In this document: positions 47,698 to 60,299 of the stretch, one piece after another
Layout of the letters: each line of letters opens with the position of its first letter
Position numbering within the stretch: the first letter of the stretch is position 1
NCBI GenBank assembly: GCA_019155185.1
Contig: CM032808.1
Location: 14,865,879 to 14,929,878 of the forward strand
Direction of reading: 5' to 3'
From: Beaufortia kweichowensis
Lineage: Eukaryota > Chordata > Actinopteri > Cypriniformes > Gastromyzontidae
DNA length: 64,000 nucleotides
Notes under the pieces: generated by a model
The model's database searches: none
What the model was told of the DNA's origin: nothing
What the model saw: only the letters and a program-made list of their open reading frames with translations
Made by a program: the position numbers and the translations under genes

Positions 47698-47785
47698 AGC
47701 CAAGGTCACGCAGGTAAAGCACACTGATGAAAACTTACAGCTTAAGTTTCCTGTCGCTTTAGATAAAAGCGTCTGCCAAATGCGT
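47698..47785 (+). mobile_element. tRNA-derived SINE, degenerate copy
   Basis: AAGGTCACGCAGGTAAAGCA, CACTGATGAAAACTTACAGC then GTCGCTTTAGATAAAAGCGT and CTGCCAAATGC. This is the body and tail of the SINE in sense orientation, with much of the B-box region deleted. Confidence 0.65.
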
Positions 47786-49465
47786 AAATAAAAGTGAAAC
47801 AGGCAATGCGTGAAGTTTTCAGACAGGTCTGTAATGTTTTGCCTAATTAAACCCCTACACAATCTTATCACACCTAACATAAGTCTCCATATCCCTACAA
47901 ACATCAGAAACACAGCCCTTGTGACTGTTAAGTGTTCACTTTATTCAGCTCGAGTGGGATTTATCCCCAAGGGTCAACAAGAAACGGAACACAGCCAATT
48001 GTAAGTAAACAACACACCAGGAATTTTTCTGTCCTGGCAGGTTTGTCCTCTTCCATCACAATGGGGACCGTGTTAAGAGTAGGTTAGCAATCTGAGATTT
48101 GCCAGAGCCGCATGCGAAATGCAATCAGTCAGCAGCTGCTGAGTAATGCGGCGTGCCTGTCACGCCAGCTCCGCCTTTTCTCTTTTTATCCGCCGAGAAC
48201 GCGGCGAGAATATCAACGGCTGCTCTCATCAAAAGAGGATGTTGACATGCATCAGGCGAACGGCACCGTCGGCTCTGACAGAATGTTAAACGTTTGCGTT
48301 CCGTGTGGCGGTCTGGGATCTTTTCGTAGTTTTTGCATTTTTTGTCATTTTTCATCATCAACATTTTGGTAATTAGAGGAGAAATCCCACTGCTGTGCTT
48401 TCTAAAGATCTCGTAGAAAGAAAGGAGTATTTTGTGTTCAATAGAGCTTTTGAGACTGCATCTTAGATCTTTGTTGAAAAAAGGATTCACAGAACGAGTG
48501 TAATGGGCACTAATGCAGTATGATGTGAATATAATCAATGTCTTTCTATAGCACGATAATCACATAAAAAGAAGGCGTCGTGATTTGGTCATGATGTTCA
48601 AATGTAATTTTATACTTTGAAGAAGATTTTGAATATCATTTTAATATTATGGATTGCCTATCATTACAGACAGAACATTGCAACATTGAATGTGCATTTC
48701 GTAATGTCCTTGTTTTTAAAAGCCCATTATGGGTAAAATAGATTTTAAAATCTTTACTAAACCAGCTGGAGGAAGATTTACTCTTCTTTAATCACACCAT
48801 TAAAAAATGCCACAGCATATATACAAAACTAACCTAGACTGACATCACAATTGTTTACGGTGTGTGTGAATAAATTGTACTTAGTCAAGAGTATAAAACA
48901 ACAGCACATACTAGCACCCCAGTGGTACCCCATCCTCATCCTGGTAAACAAAAATAATCAAAATGATTTCCTTCAAAGCTTTTCCTTCACGGATAATAGA
49001 ATCCAGAAGACCCAGAGAGAAATCTTTCTCAGTCTTTCAATAACGCTGCAATTATTTGTGGAGTCAGCACATACAGGTGGTCAGGAGCCGTTCTGAGTCT
49101 CATTAATGTAATCTCTGTGCTGAAAGAACCTGGTTTTATATCTCGCAACAAGACAAAAGAAGCTTGATCAAATCGTGGATTGTTGGTGTAGACTCATGCT
49201 AAGCTGTAAGAGTACAAACAGAACAAGCTAAATTAAAAGGGGTGAAGATCAATTGCGTGCGTGTGCGCTTAGATCACGAAATTCAAGCGGTCTTGTGCTT
49301 ATAATCACAGATGATGAGAATAATAGGGGCTGTAATTAAAACTTATCATGGTATGGAACTCAGAGCATCATGGCATATGCATATCAAACTAAAACAACCT
49401 TGATTTATACATTGTTGACCATAGTCATACACAAAAATGTAATAGACAAACGCACAAGAACCATT
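47786..49465. other. Noncoding stretch with a candidate conserved element
   Basis: 48060-48380 is GC-richer and repeat-free (AGCCGCATGCGAAATGCAAT, GAACGCGGCGAGAATATCAA). A 137-codon minus-strand frame crosses it without any recognisable domain. Confidence 0.35.
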
Positions 49466-49512
49466 ATTTATGCATTTGGCAGATGCTTTTATCCAAACTG
49501 ACTTACAGCTCA
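49466..49512 (-). mobile_element. SINE 3-prime tail fragment
   Basis: TTTATGCATTTGGCAGATGC then TTTTATCCAAACTGACTTAC, reverse orientation. Confidence 0.7.
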
Positions 49513-50593
49513 TGTACGGTATATATGTTTATGAGTACGTGTGTTCATTGAAGATATATGAAGAATCATCATCAATATTAAGAGATCAACTGCTGTTTGT
49601 ATTGATGCAATATTATTGCATATGCAATATATAGTTTCATAAACACCTCATTTCATTTTACATAGCATTGGAAATGAAACATAAGAATATTAGTATATTA
49701 ATGATAATTAATATAAGTAAGAGAACTTACTGACTGATTATAAGTAGTCACATGCAATTTGTTATGGTGGTCATTTTTGTAGCTTGAAAGATGAGGTCAA
49801 TATTTGTTTGCATATATGTTACATATAACTTTGGTTGACATTAGGATCATTAAATAATGACAGTTTCCAAGTTTACTGTTTCTTTATTATGTTAGCACGA
49901 ATGAAGTATCTTTGTTAGTATTCATTTTAAATACCAGCAGTAAAATCTGACAAAAACACAGGTTTTTATGTACGAGTAGATCTGTCGTAATTGAGAGTCT
50001 GAACCACAAGCACAAAGATTAATTTCACTCTTCACAGTTTTATTGCTGTTTGTGCCACAAATTAACCCAATGTTTAAGGAGGTAGTTTAGCTAAATGCAG
50101 CTCAATATTTTCAATTTTGCTTGTGATAGCTGTTTTCTCACACAGTCCATTGATTTCAGTGAAGATCAATTTAAACACGTTTCCCGAAATTGACTGCGCT
50201 GTACATATATCTGTTATCATTTAATGGCTTTACATAAAGGAGTAAGACAGATGCAGAGTGTTTACAGCCAGTAGAAATTGCAGCAGACGTACACCAGCCA
50301 AACTGATTAAGACTGAAGAAAACAACAAATTCAGTCTTGATGAAAATGATTAGGGAGATCAGATTCATGTTCAGGTTGAGGCACATTTAAAGAATATCAA
50401 CATCAGGCTTTTGTTTCAGCTGACCGAGTAGCTGTTTAATATTGCTTACCAGACTTTTAATCATTTATTCATCATCATGTGTAGCTGAATAAGTAAAAAG
50501 ACTTGGAATGATTAATGATTACAAATGTTGTGCGGAAAAACTATTGTACTATTTTATTATACACTATTTCTTTTTATTTTTTACTCAAACTTT
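49513..50593. other. Noncoding stretch, no gene seen
   Basis: AT-rich; nothing recognised. Confidence 0.5.
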
Positions 50594-50849
50594 TTTTAAA
50601 GGGATGGTTAACCTAAAATGACATTATTATGACTTTTCCTTTTGCTGAACACAAAAGATATTTTGAAGATTGCTGGTAACCAAACAACATTGACCCCATT
50701 GACTTCCATTGCAGGGACACAAAACCTCTGAGATATATTTCTCAGAATAACTTCTTTTGTGTTCCACAGAAGAAAGAGTCACATACAGGTTTGGCATGTC
50801 ATTAGGGTGAATAAATTATGACAAAAGTTTTATTTTCAGGTGAACTTTT
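50594..50849. mobile_element. Palindromic MITE, copy 2
   Basis: Ends TTTAAAGGGATGGTTAACCT and CAGGTGAACTTTTAA; arms carry AACACAAAAGATATTTTGAA, GGTAACCAAAC, CCATTGACTTCCATTGCAGG and AACTTCTTTTGTGTTCCACA. Same family as 29659-29969. Confidence 0.75.
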
Positions 50850-52050
50850 AACAAATATTGAAATATATAACAGATTTGTTGAACTATTCAGTTTTAAATT
50901 AGAAGTAGATATTTCTCAAATGGTTGCATCTTCATTTCCTTTTTCCGATGTATAACATTGCGCAGTATTCAATATCAGGGCCCTTCAGTTTCTTTTTGAT
51001 TCTTATTTCCCTTTGGTCTGCCTTTGAATCTTTGAGGTGAGTTTCTCTTTGTGCTTGGCCTTTGTGGACCATTTTCCTCCTGACTTTGAAGCTTGACTGA
51101 GCGTCCCGCAGCCGTAGTGTTCATTTCTTCATAAAAATTACCCGCCTGTCCTACTTGGTTTCTCACCCTTGACCATATCCTTCTTTCTCCGGTATCTCAC
51201 CCACAGCTGGACTGGCGATGGAAGTCTGTGCTATTTTTCGAGGGGTCAGTAAAGGATAGATGTTCTGCGAGAGGACCAGATCTTAGGCTGTAGCGGGTTC
51301 TAGACCCGGCTTCTCTTGGGAAGTCATTATTCTTTATAGAAACCATGTGGTTTCGTTCTTAGAAGTGCATATATTTTACAGTAGAGATGTCTGATGTCTC
51401 AGAAAAAAGAAAAGTTGCATTTCTACATCAGTTACATAAACCTTCAGTAACTTTCACAGTTTGTGTTCGTGATGTTCACATTGATAGATGCATGTATATT
51501 TTTAATCAAGCCATCTCACGTCTTTCATTTTTCTTTGTAGTTCTTTTTGTGAAGAGTCTTTGTACATGCAGTTTATCAGACTGACACTTACTCTACCCTA
51601 AAGTCTGAGGGCAAATTTAATATCTTTTGAAATTTCACTTTATTTTGAAAATACAGAGTGATGAAAGACAAAGAGAGAGGTTATCAGCAAGGTGACACAG
51701 GTAGAAATTTTCTTGTGGTCTTCTATTGGCAATATTATGCTGTTGAAATGATGTCCCCGGGTGGAGAACTGTCATACATGTCCAAAAGAGATCTGAGGAT
51801 GTTCAATGTACACAAACATATGTTAGATATCATTTCAAGTCTAAAAATAAAAGATCAAAAGAGCCATCTAGCTGCAGGGAGCAATTGGGGCATTGCATCT
51901 TTGCAGGATATTTTCATGTAGCATCATACAGTATACTTCTCAATACAGTATATAGAACAATCAGTTTACATTTTTAAGATGTAAATCAATCTAGTTTTTT
52001 TTTAATATTTAATTTCTTAATTTTTTATAACAGCTTACAAAACGTTTAAA
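50850..52050. other. Noncoding stretch, no firm gene
   Basis: A minus-strand open frame at 50975-51166 encodes a basic, Lys/Gln/Pro-rich peptide ending at a TGA. A plus-strand frame of 87 codons lies at 51658-51921. Neither has a recognisable domain or convincing splice sites. Confidence 0.4.
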
Positions 52051-52195
52051 GACTTCATCCTTTAGGAAGTGTTCCTGCATGACATCATACTTCAAGAAGT
52101 GGTCCTCAATGACATCATTGTCATTTAATGATATCTTCCAGAATGTGTTCCAGGATCTTCAGGAAGGATGACATCATCCAGAAAGTGGTCATCAC
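52051..52195 (+). repeat. Degenerate minisatellite with 30-base unit
   Basis: Two adjacent 30-base units at 52051-52080 and 52081-52110 share GAC(T/A)TCAT, then AAGAAGTGG or AGGAAGTG, then TCCT. Further diverged pieces with TTCCAGAATGTGTTCCAGGA and GACATCATCCAGAAAGTGG continue to about 52195. Confidence 0.7.
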
Positions 52196-54420
52196 AACAA
52201 TAGCACAAGCATATAAGTAACATTAAGTAATCCAAGAATTTAAAAAGAATAATGTAATGTTAAGTTGACAACGTTATATAAGATCTTGAACTCTAAATCT
52301 GATCCCTTTACTTCCATCCTCTTACAGTAGATTTCCAGTTCACTATCATGCCACTGTGTCAATAATCAAGTTTCAGTGTCTGAGCTTTACTACAGCATAT
52401 TTCTGAAAATGTATATGAAAAAGAAAGACTTCCTTAGAGCATACAACAGATCATTTCCTCAACGTGTCAACCTGTGCTTGGACACAACAGGATATGGAGA
52501 GTGATATTTATAAACTTGATATTAGATGCCTTTGCTTACACGTGTATTGTGATGTCTGTCGTGCCGCTCCCCAACATAGTCAAAAGATTTACTGAAACGT
52601 TCATATGAATGTCACAGTTGATGTGTGGTGTGAGAAATGAGCGCAGATATTTAGTCATAACACTTGTCTGTCAGGGGGAAACGCCTCACAATGCTTCATT
52701 AATGAAGTCATCACACACACATGAATGCCTTTATATTACTAGTATTTCTCTTGTGGTTATTGCTGTTTTGGCGTGAAATGCTTTGATGCAAAGCCAAAAA
52801 AGCCAAGCCAAAGTTTAAATAGGAAAAAACATCTCTGTGTTGACATTTGGTGTGCAGGATCAAAGTGGCTATTGTAACTTTACCGTAATTCAAAGGGAGA
52901 ATAGAATGAAATATGCAGAAATTACTTTATGAATGTTTTTTTAATCATGAATTGTTGTTTATCACTTTTAATTTAACGGTTTGCATGTTGATCTGTGCAG
53001 TTTTTCCAGGAAGAAAAAACGTCCTTGAACGGTAAAAAGGACTGCTGTCAAGGTTTTTGTACTGATTAAGAGTTAAGAGGCACAAAGAGAGATGGAAAAT
53101 TTACCGCATGCAAAGTTCAGGATGATTGGCATGCCCCCTTCCTAATATACATCTCTGTGTTCTTTCAAATGTACTCAGAAGACTTGTAGGGCTATTCAGA
53201 ATTTAAGATAACATTTGTTGAATGGACAACATCCGTTTTATCATCGGTAACAGCATCTTTTTCATCTGTGTTGATAAAAAAACGTGAATTTTGTCAAGGC
53301 AAAAAACCTTGTCATTTGATTATCTAGTATTATGAATCTACCAGCCTTGCCTTCAAGGCCTAATCAGTAGCATAACCCCGCTGGATATGAGGTCAAAGAG
53401 AGAATATGAAGTAAGTTTTCTTATTAATGGCTTATTTTCAAGGTACGCGCAGATACATATTCATACGGCGAGTTTTCATAACGTGGCGAAAATATCTGCT
53501 CTGTCAATAACTTCACAAGGGCAGATCGCCTATCAGAAAACGATTATACATTTAAAAGAGAAAAAAATGTCTGTGCCTGGCAATCTTCTCTGCCCCCCGC
53601 TCGCTCCTCCACCTCCTGGCTCGAGAAAAAGCCGTCGTGTCAAAAGCTTCTAAATCCAGCAGACCACACACTGCTCGGGACGCATTAGTCTTTATTTATC
53701 GACTCAATCCTGAATCCACGCGTACGGTTTAGAGTGGCAAGCTTGTCACGTAAATTAAATGCTGCATTTCTTAAAACTCACGCCGCAAAGGTGCAAAGCA
53801 CCTCTTACCTTTCGCAGCAGCTGTGAGCTGAATTAAACACGCAGACGTGCAGATGGTGGTGGCTTGTGAAGATCTTAAAAAGATGGATGATGAGCCCAGA
53901 CTGAATATAATATACTTGTGAAGAGTACCCTATAGGTCTGCACTAGAAAAACATCTTAGGAAACAAGACTTTTGATAGGAGGACAATTCACAGAGGCTTT
54001 AACCTTCTGTGAAAGAACAGCATGAAACAAATTAGTCAGGTCGTCTCTGCTGCGGACACAAGCGTCTGTGCACACAAAGCAGCATGGGAGACGAGTTCAG
54101 AAAGCCAGGTGAATGTTTAGATTTGTCAGTGAACTGTGGCAAACTTATAGAATTTATTGCAATGTATGATATCAAAGATATACCAGAGACCTGAACTGAT
54201 TTAGACCTTATATCTCTGTCAGAAGAAGTCTTATAAATGTCAGTCTGCTGTCAAGCACAAGGCAACTACTGCATGTCCAGAAATGTTCAAACAAAGAAAG
54301 AAATGACAAACACAAAACAAGTTGCTTTACACAAGATCGGTTACTTGATGTATTTCTGTTCCCAGGGGAAAACGCTCTGTCAACAACGGCGGGTCCTAAA
54401 CATTTCCAGTTGTATTCAAC
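52196..54420. other. Noncoding stretch with candidate conserved elements
   Basis: 53180-53860 is a long, complex, repeat-free stretch (CATTTGATTATCTAGTATTA, CAAGGCCTAATCAGTAGC, CGTAAATTAAATGCTGC). No exon recognised. Confidence 0.35.
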
Positions 54421-54655
54421 TAAGGGATAGTTCACCCACAGATATAAAATCTGTCATCATTTATTCACCCTCATGTCATTCAAAACCTGTATATATTTGT
54501 ATATATCTCTTTTAAGAGTGGTTTTGTCTCCATGCAATAGAAGTCAATGAAGGCCTGTGATGTCTGGTTATCAACGTTATATCTTCTTTTGTATTCTGCA
54601 AATGACGTGAGGATGAATAAATGATAAAAGAATTTTCATTTTTGGTTAAAATATC
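54421..54655. mobile_element. Palindromic MITE, copy 3
   Basis: TAAGGGATAGTTCACCCACA, CTGTCATCATTTATTCACCC and TCATGTCATTCAAAACCTGT, then diverged right arm with ATATCTTCTTTTGTATTCTG and GAGGATGAATAAATGAT. Same family as 29659 and 50594. Confidence 0.75.
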
Positions 54656-55809
54656 CGTCAGGTGTGTCTGCCACCCCAACAGTCTTTACTTGAACCTCAC
54701 ATGTGTGACAGCTACTCACGGTCTCTCCAATATGGTATGTATTATAAGTTTTGTTTTGTTCTTGTTCTCCTATGAATATTTTAGAAAGTCACAGATGCAT
54801 ATCACAAGACAAAGCGTATGAAAGTTTCCAATTTTTACCTTTTATCTTCCATTTCCCAAATGACAAACCCAAAACAATATAGATGTATGAGTTCAGTGAG
54901 ATCAACATTTTCAATAGGAATGAAAATACCTTTCGAGCTAAAACATATCCACCTTCTGTGAGCTGCTATGAACAATATCAGAAGTTCATATTCAATGCAG
55001 CAGAAACTTTAGTAAGCCTGTGTGACCTTTTGCGACATCCAAACTCAATAACTTTCTGTTTTGTCCTTCTATCTCTTTTTGTCTCTTTCTTTTCACGCGC
55101 TTTGCTCACGCTGAGAGGGCCTGGACTGAGCCACCCGTCCCGTCTAGATTGTTGTGTTTGATTATGTCGGTTTGATTGACAGATGCTGCGGGTAGATATT
55201 GACTACAGGTACAGCTAATGAAATGCATGAACTGAAAATTATCAGGAAATATTTATTAATCAGCACTGAGATACACAAAATTAAAATAAAATGTTAAATT
55301 GCGAGATAATGATACGGATGATTTGTAAATACCTTTTTAATGGTCATTAGTACCTGGGGGATGCAATTTATTCAATAGCAAAATGCAGAAATAATATATT
55401 TAGACAAGGTTTAACAGTTTTAACATGACAAAACATATTCTTAACCTGTAACTTAGCACAGTCTAATGGCAATTCATAATTATTTTACAACATGGCTAAT
55501 TTGTATGTATTTCTGTGATCTTCTTCATATGTTTTGTTATGATATGCTTTCGCACCTGTAATGTAAAGTTTAGGTGTGGTGCTTTATTTTCTTGTACATT
55601 TTTGTATGATTTTCATCATATAGATACTATAATACAAAATTGCACCCTTGTAAAATAGTTTTGTTTTCCTATAAGCTCACGTTGACAATATAATACCTAC
55701 AGAAACCTAATAGTTTTACATTATTATTATTTTTTTTTAAGTTTTATATTTTTGTTTTTTGCCTTCCTAAATAGCTAGATTGTGGTTTACTACTTAGCCA
55801 GTAGCGTTA
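54656..55809. other. Noncoding stretch, no gene seen
   Basis: AT-rich; nothing recognised. Confidence 0.5.
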
Positions 55810-55811
55810 AA

Positions 55812-55988
55812 AATAAAAAAGGTTTTTCATAGTGATGCCATAGAAGAGCTGTTTATGGTTCTTTAAAGAACCTTTCAGTCAAAGGTCCTAAAAAATTGTC
55901 TTTTTTGCACTACAAAGAATCTTTTGTAAAACAAAAAGAACATGTAGTTTTTATGGCATTGTGAAGTACCCTTATTTTTAAGAGTGTA
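55812..55988. mobile_element. GGTTCTTTAAAGAACC-type MITE, copy 1
   Basis: AGTGATGCCATAGAAGAGCT, TATGGTTCTTTAAAGAACCT, TTCAGTCAAAGGTCC, then TTTTATGGCATTGTGAAGTA and AAGAGTGTAAC. GATGCCATAGAA near one end and TATGGCAT near the other are inverted. A second copy lies at 63543-63722. Confidence 0.65.
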
Positions 55989-57203
55989 ACTATTATAAAG
56001 GTTGATTGTAGTTCACCTACTTTAAGTGAGATTACCTTGTGCATTATGTACATGCAATAAATGAGAAAAAAAAAAAATCATCAGCAGACACTTTGATTTC
56101 TCAAATTCAGCCACATAACACAGAATTTATTTTCATGCATAATAATAAACCAAAAGATAGATAAAAAATACAGAATTAAATATAAAAAGTGTTAAATCAA
56201 ATGGTTCAAGTGCACCAGCTATTTTAGTGGAAAAAAGCTATAAGTCTTCAGCATTGAGTTCTGAACTGTTTTATATTTTAGAGTAAAACCTGGAGGGCTT
56301 GAAAATGTAATTTTGAGTTATAAAGCTGAGGTGGTCGATGTACACAGAGTTAAAAACATGAAGGAAAATACTGCTGTGTCACTGTACCATGGGTACAGGG
56401 TGGTGTACCATAGTATACAGATAATTCAGGATTATGTGTGTCCCTCATCTTTCACCTGTACTCCTACATTAAATTTGAAGGAGCATTGCTATGTTAGATA
56501 TTAAGGTTTTATGCTGGGTCATGTTAGATTTCAGAGGGATATTAGAGGGATTGGAAAATAATAGGAAGAAAAGAGTTCAGGAGCGTTCAGCAATCTCTTG
56601 GGTTTCAACTGATGGGGCAGGATTTGATTCATCTGCCCAAAGTATTGATTTGTTTTTGTTGTAGAGATCTTCAGCCCTAATCATGTTCAATCCGGCTCTT
56701 TCTGTATTTCACTTTCATTTATTTTAGAAGATCTTTTTGTTTTTGCACACTTCCTCTTTTCTTACAAAAAATACTCTTTGCTTTCCTGCAGTATGGCATA
56801 AACCCTTCTAAAGAACATGCATATTAGTATTTTATCCCAAATGTAAGGTTTTGTTATAAAAAGTTCGAGCACAAATGCAGCTAAAAATAAAAATCATATT
56901 TCAGTATGAAAATCATAGAAAACATGGTAATCATGGTACTTGGTAGGTAGAAGTAAAAGTAAAGATAAGAAGAAAAAACTCATCTTATATAACTAGATTC
57001 TATCAAAAGAAGACAGATCTCGAAGGTGCTTCATTTTCACACCAGGAATGAATGCGAAAGGTCGTAATACCGGCAACAGTTTTCTACTAATGGGAATCCC
57101 TCTGGCTGTAAGAGGTGTTAGTGCAGGTTTTGTGAATGTGACCACATGATAAAAGATACAAATGTATCTGTATGTTTTTAAGGCCGTTGCATTGACCTCA
57201 AAC
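55989..57203. other. Noncoding stretch, no gene seen
   Basis: A GTACCATGGGTACAGG...GTACCATAGTATACAG inverted motif at 56382-56420 may be a MITE relic. Otherwise unremarkable. Confidence 0.5.
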
Positions 57204-57306
57204 ATATTTGGCAGATGTTTTTATTCTAGCTTACATTACATTACATTTTAGCAGTACGTGGGAATCAAACCCATGACCTTTGTTACTGCTAGCACAATGC
57301 TCTAGA
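57204..57306 (-). mobile_element. tRNA-derived SINE with recognisable B box
   Basis: On the minus strand: AGAGCATTGTGCTAGCAGTA, ACAAAGGTCATG, GGTTTGATTCCCACGTACTG and, after an ATGTAATGTAATG expansion, AACATCTGCCAAATATG. GGTTTGATTCC at 57271-57261 is a pol III B box. The head looks tRNA-derived and the tail links the shorter fragments at 28338, 29796, 47698 and 49466 to one family. Confidence 0.75.
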
Positions 57307-57538
57307 CAAACACTAATGCATTAAAGTGGATTTTATCTGTTATAAATTCTCATTTGATTTGAAAAGAATTTAGTCCAAGAACCAAGATGTTTCTAAACAG
57401 CAGAAGACATATTTATATTATAATACTGTGTGCATTTGCAGACTTCTGAGATATCTGAGAAATGTTTAATCAGTAAACATTACCAAATGGAATAAAATAA
57501 ACAAAAACAATAAATGAAACTGTTATGGCTGTTATCCA
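57307..57538. other. Noncoding stretch, no gene seen
   Basis: AT-rich; nothing recognised. Confidence 0.5.
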
Positions 57539-58140
57539 AGCAGGGATGGAGTGGGACCAAAAATCGGCCCTGGCATTTTGGCCCAGACCGGCCCACCACC
57601 ACATAAGATCACAAATACCACCCGTCCTTGCGCTCCCCTGCCCTGAATATGTATACCAACTCCTACTCTTTAAAACTACTAACACCATGTAATGTGTAAC
57701 TTCAGCATCTGCCTGAAGAGCTTGTTTTTTTTTTTGCTTTTCTGCACCTCCTTTACGTTTCTTCTCCATGATCACACTGAAACTGCGTGCAGGCAGAAAT
57801 CCCATAGATGGTGCTGTTCAAAGATATGAATGGGCCAGTCCAGTGTCAATCAAGAAAACAACCAATGGGCCACTGAGCTATGCGTTTCATTGGCCGCGTC
57901 TGTCAGAAGGAAAAAAACCTAGTGATATTTTTGACTAAAATGTTTTGGGCCAGCAGCCCAGTGTCAATTGAAAAAACATTGGGCCGCCGATCTAGGCCTA
58001 CCACTTTTATGGGCCTGTTCATGGGCCGAGAGAATTTTTTTTTTGCGGTTGGCGACCGTCGGCCCAAAAAAGCACGTCAGCTCACCGGGAAAGTACCCAG
58101 TATGCCAGATGGCCAGTCCGCCCGTGTATCCAAGACAAAA
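57539..58140. mobile_element. GGCCCA-rich dispersed element with internal duplication
   Basis: A GC-rich island with many GGCCC/GGGCC motifs. Within it, GGGCCAGTCCAGTGTCAAT at 57832 and GGGCCAGCAGCCCAGTGTCA at 57947 start two diverged direct repeats that both continue with an A-rich piece and TGGGCC. The right end has CACCGGGAAAGTACCCAGTA and TGCCAGATGGCCAGTCCGCC, a motif I associate with a widespread animal repeat. Class unknown; the frames across it are not proteins. Confidence 0.5.
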
Positions 58141-59900
58141 TAAGGAATTGCGATGTATTAGCGAAACAGACTTGCCATACTGTAAGAAACTGTGAGTCTG
58201 TATTATCCTTACTGTATTTCAAGTAATTCTTTATTTTAAAAAAATGTATAAAAAGTAAAAAGTAATAAATAACAAAAAGACATTTATGTTTTGAGCAAAA
58301 GCCCACAAACCTGGGGTTAAATGTGGGTTCTGGTAGGCCACTTTGGATCGCTACTAGAGGGAGAGAAATGTCAATAGTGAAACTATCAATAGTGTTCATG
58401 CCTTTTGAGTTCGTCATTTGAATACATGATTTATTTTGAGGTTAAGACCTTTACAATAACAGCCCCTGGGAGAGTCTTGTTATCGGTGTAAGTGATGGAA
58501 AGCAAAATGTTTCTTGGAATGCAAGTTTTATGTTCCAACGTTAACTCAAAAGTAAGATGAAAATACTGATGCATAAAGGTAAATTCACAACAACTATTTG
58601 ACACATGTAATATTCATGACCCAATCATTTTCCTGATATCCTGCTTTACTTGGAAACACATCAAATTTGGAAGCAAACATGCTAACAAGCTGTTTTTCAT
58701 GTAGACTTTAAAACATGATTGCTAGAATAATGATTTCAAACATGCTCAGTAATAAGATTTGTTAAATGCTTTTTCTCAGACGATCCCCAAAGTCTATCTA
58801 AATATGCATACACTCATTAATATCAAACCTTAATAGACTTTAAAATGTAAAAACTTTTTAAAGATCACTTGTTTTGCATCGTTTACAAACAGTTTTGTAA
58901 GCAGAGCACAGACTGCATGTTTTAAGCTGTGAATCAATATTGATCTTTATCTTGAAGCCGGAGCTACGAGACATACTGTAAATCCTGAGCTACATTGAAG
59001 ATTATACACAAAACGTGAGACTATCATATTTAGTCATAATAGAGAGAAAACCTGTGAGAATATGTGAAGATAATTTGATATTGTGGCTTTATTAGATTAA
59101 ACTTAGAGAGGTTGCCTTGGGTACGATGGCTCGGCTATATCGTGTAACATCATCAATACACGCAAGAGGAGCACAACGACCTTTCTTCTGGCAAATAACC
59201 TCAGTTTACACACCCGTTTAGTCATTAATTCTGTCCTCATTTGTCTAATCTTTGGAGGTCAACCCAAGCACAGAGTAACACAAGAGGTCCCATTTGTGAC
59301 AAGCAAACTTTTAAATTTTTACGCTGTTAAAGTGAGAACATTTATAATTTTTATGGAAATAATTTTTATTTTTAGAACAATAATGCACTTATAGCGGAAG
59401 TAAATAACACTTACTGTAACATATGCATGCATGTAAATGTTATTATTTTAAAGCCCTTATGATGTTTTTTGACTTTTCGTATGAATATGTTACCCTTAAG
59501 GATATCTATAAACCAAAATATTGACAACATTTGCACTTTTATAATATATATAAGCATTTAAAACATACAGTCTCTCATTTCCACCATTACAGATCAGTGG
59601 TTTTTATGACATCATTCTGCATTTTGGAGGACTTCCTAAACTTCCTATTAGAAATGACATCAACGCATCAAACAAAAATGTGTATTTATATACAGTATGT
59701 GCATTTACTAGTAACAGCTGCTTATCATAATAACGCCCCACTACACTGTTAGTTGTTACATTAGTACCAAATAAAAAATAAATATGACAATAAAAATAAA
59801 TCAGTGACTTCATTGTTGTCATTATCATCATCATTATAATCATTAAACGGCAAAATCAACAGTGACAGTATAATTGAGCTTCTTCACCATCAGGTGGATC
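58141..59900. other. Noncoding stretch, no gene seen
   Basis: AT-rich; short frames only. Confidence 0.5.
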
Positions 59901-60240
59901 CACTTGAGTCCCTGTGCTGAGGTCTTACAGCTGAGATTTGACGCGCCACTGTGACGCGACGCATGGAGAGGAAATGTCAGCTTTTCTACACAGTGTGCAA
60001 TTCAAGCTGCCAAATCTCACAAAGTGATGGGAGCTTTTAGAGCTATGAGTCACGTTAAATATAGACCTATAACATGCTCTCTTTGAAAAGCCTCTTTGAA
60101 AATGTAATCTTGCGGGAAAGTTGCGAATGAATGGGACACGCGAGGGTGACGGATGAATGCGACCTTTCAGAACGTTCAGCTTGATATCTGTGCATGTTGG
60201 TGACCACTGTTAATGGATTATTACAGTACATTTCATTTAT
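59901..60240. other. Complex single-copy stretch, candidate conserved element
   Basis: Repeat-free with balanced composition (GAGATTTGACGCGCCACTGT, AAAGTGATGGGAGCTTTTAG, ATGAATGGGACACGCGAGGG). No coding signal seen. Confidence 0.3.
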
Positions 60241-60299
60241 GAATTAACAGTAGAAAATTTCACAGTCTTTACTGAACTAAGTTCATTCAACCCCAGCTG

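Noticed and set aside
48125..48538. 137-codon minus-strand frame
   Set aside because: No family resemblance and it runs through a CpG-rich, probably noncoding, stretch.
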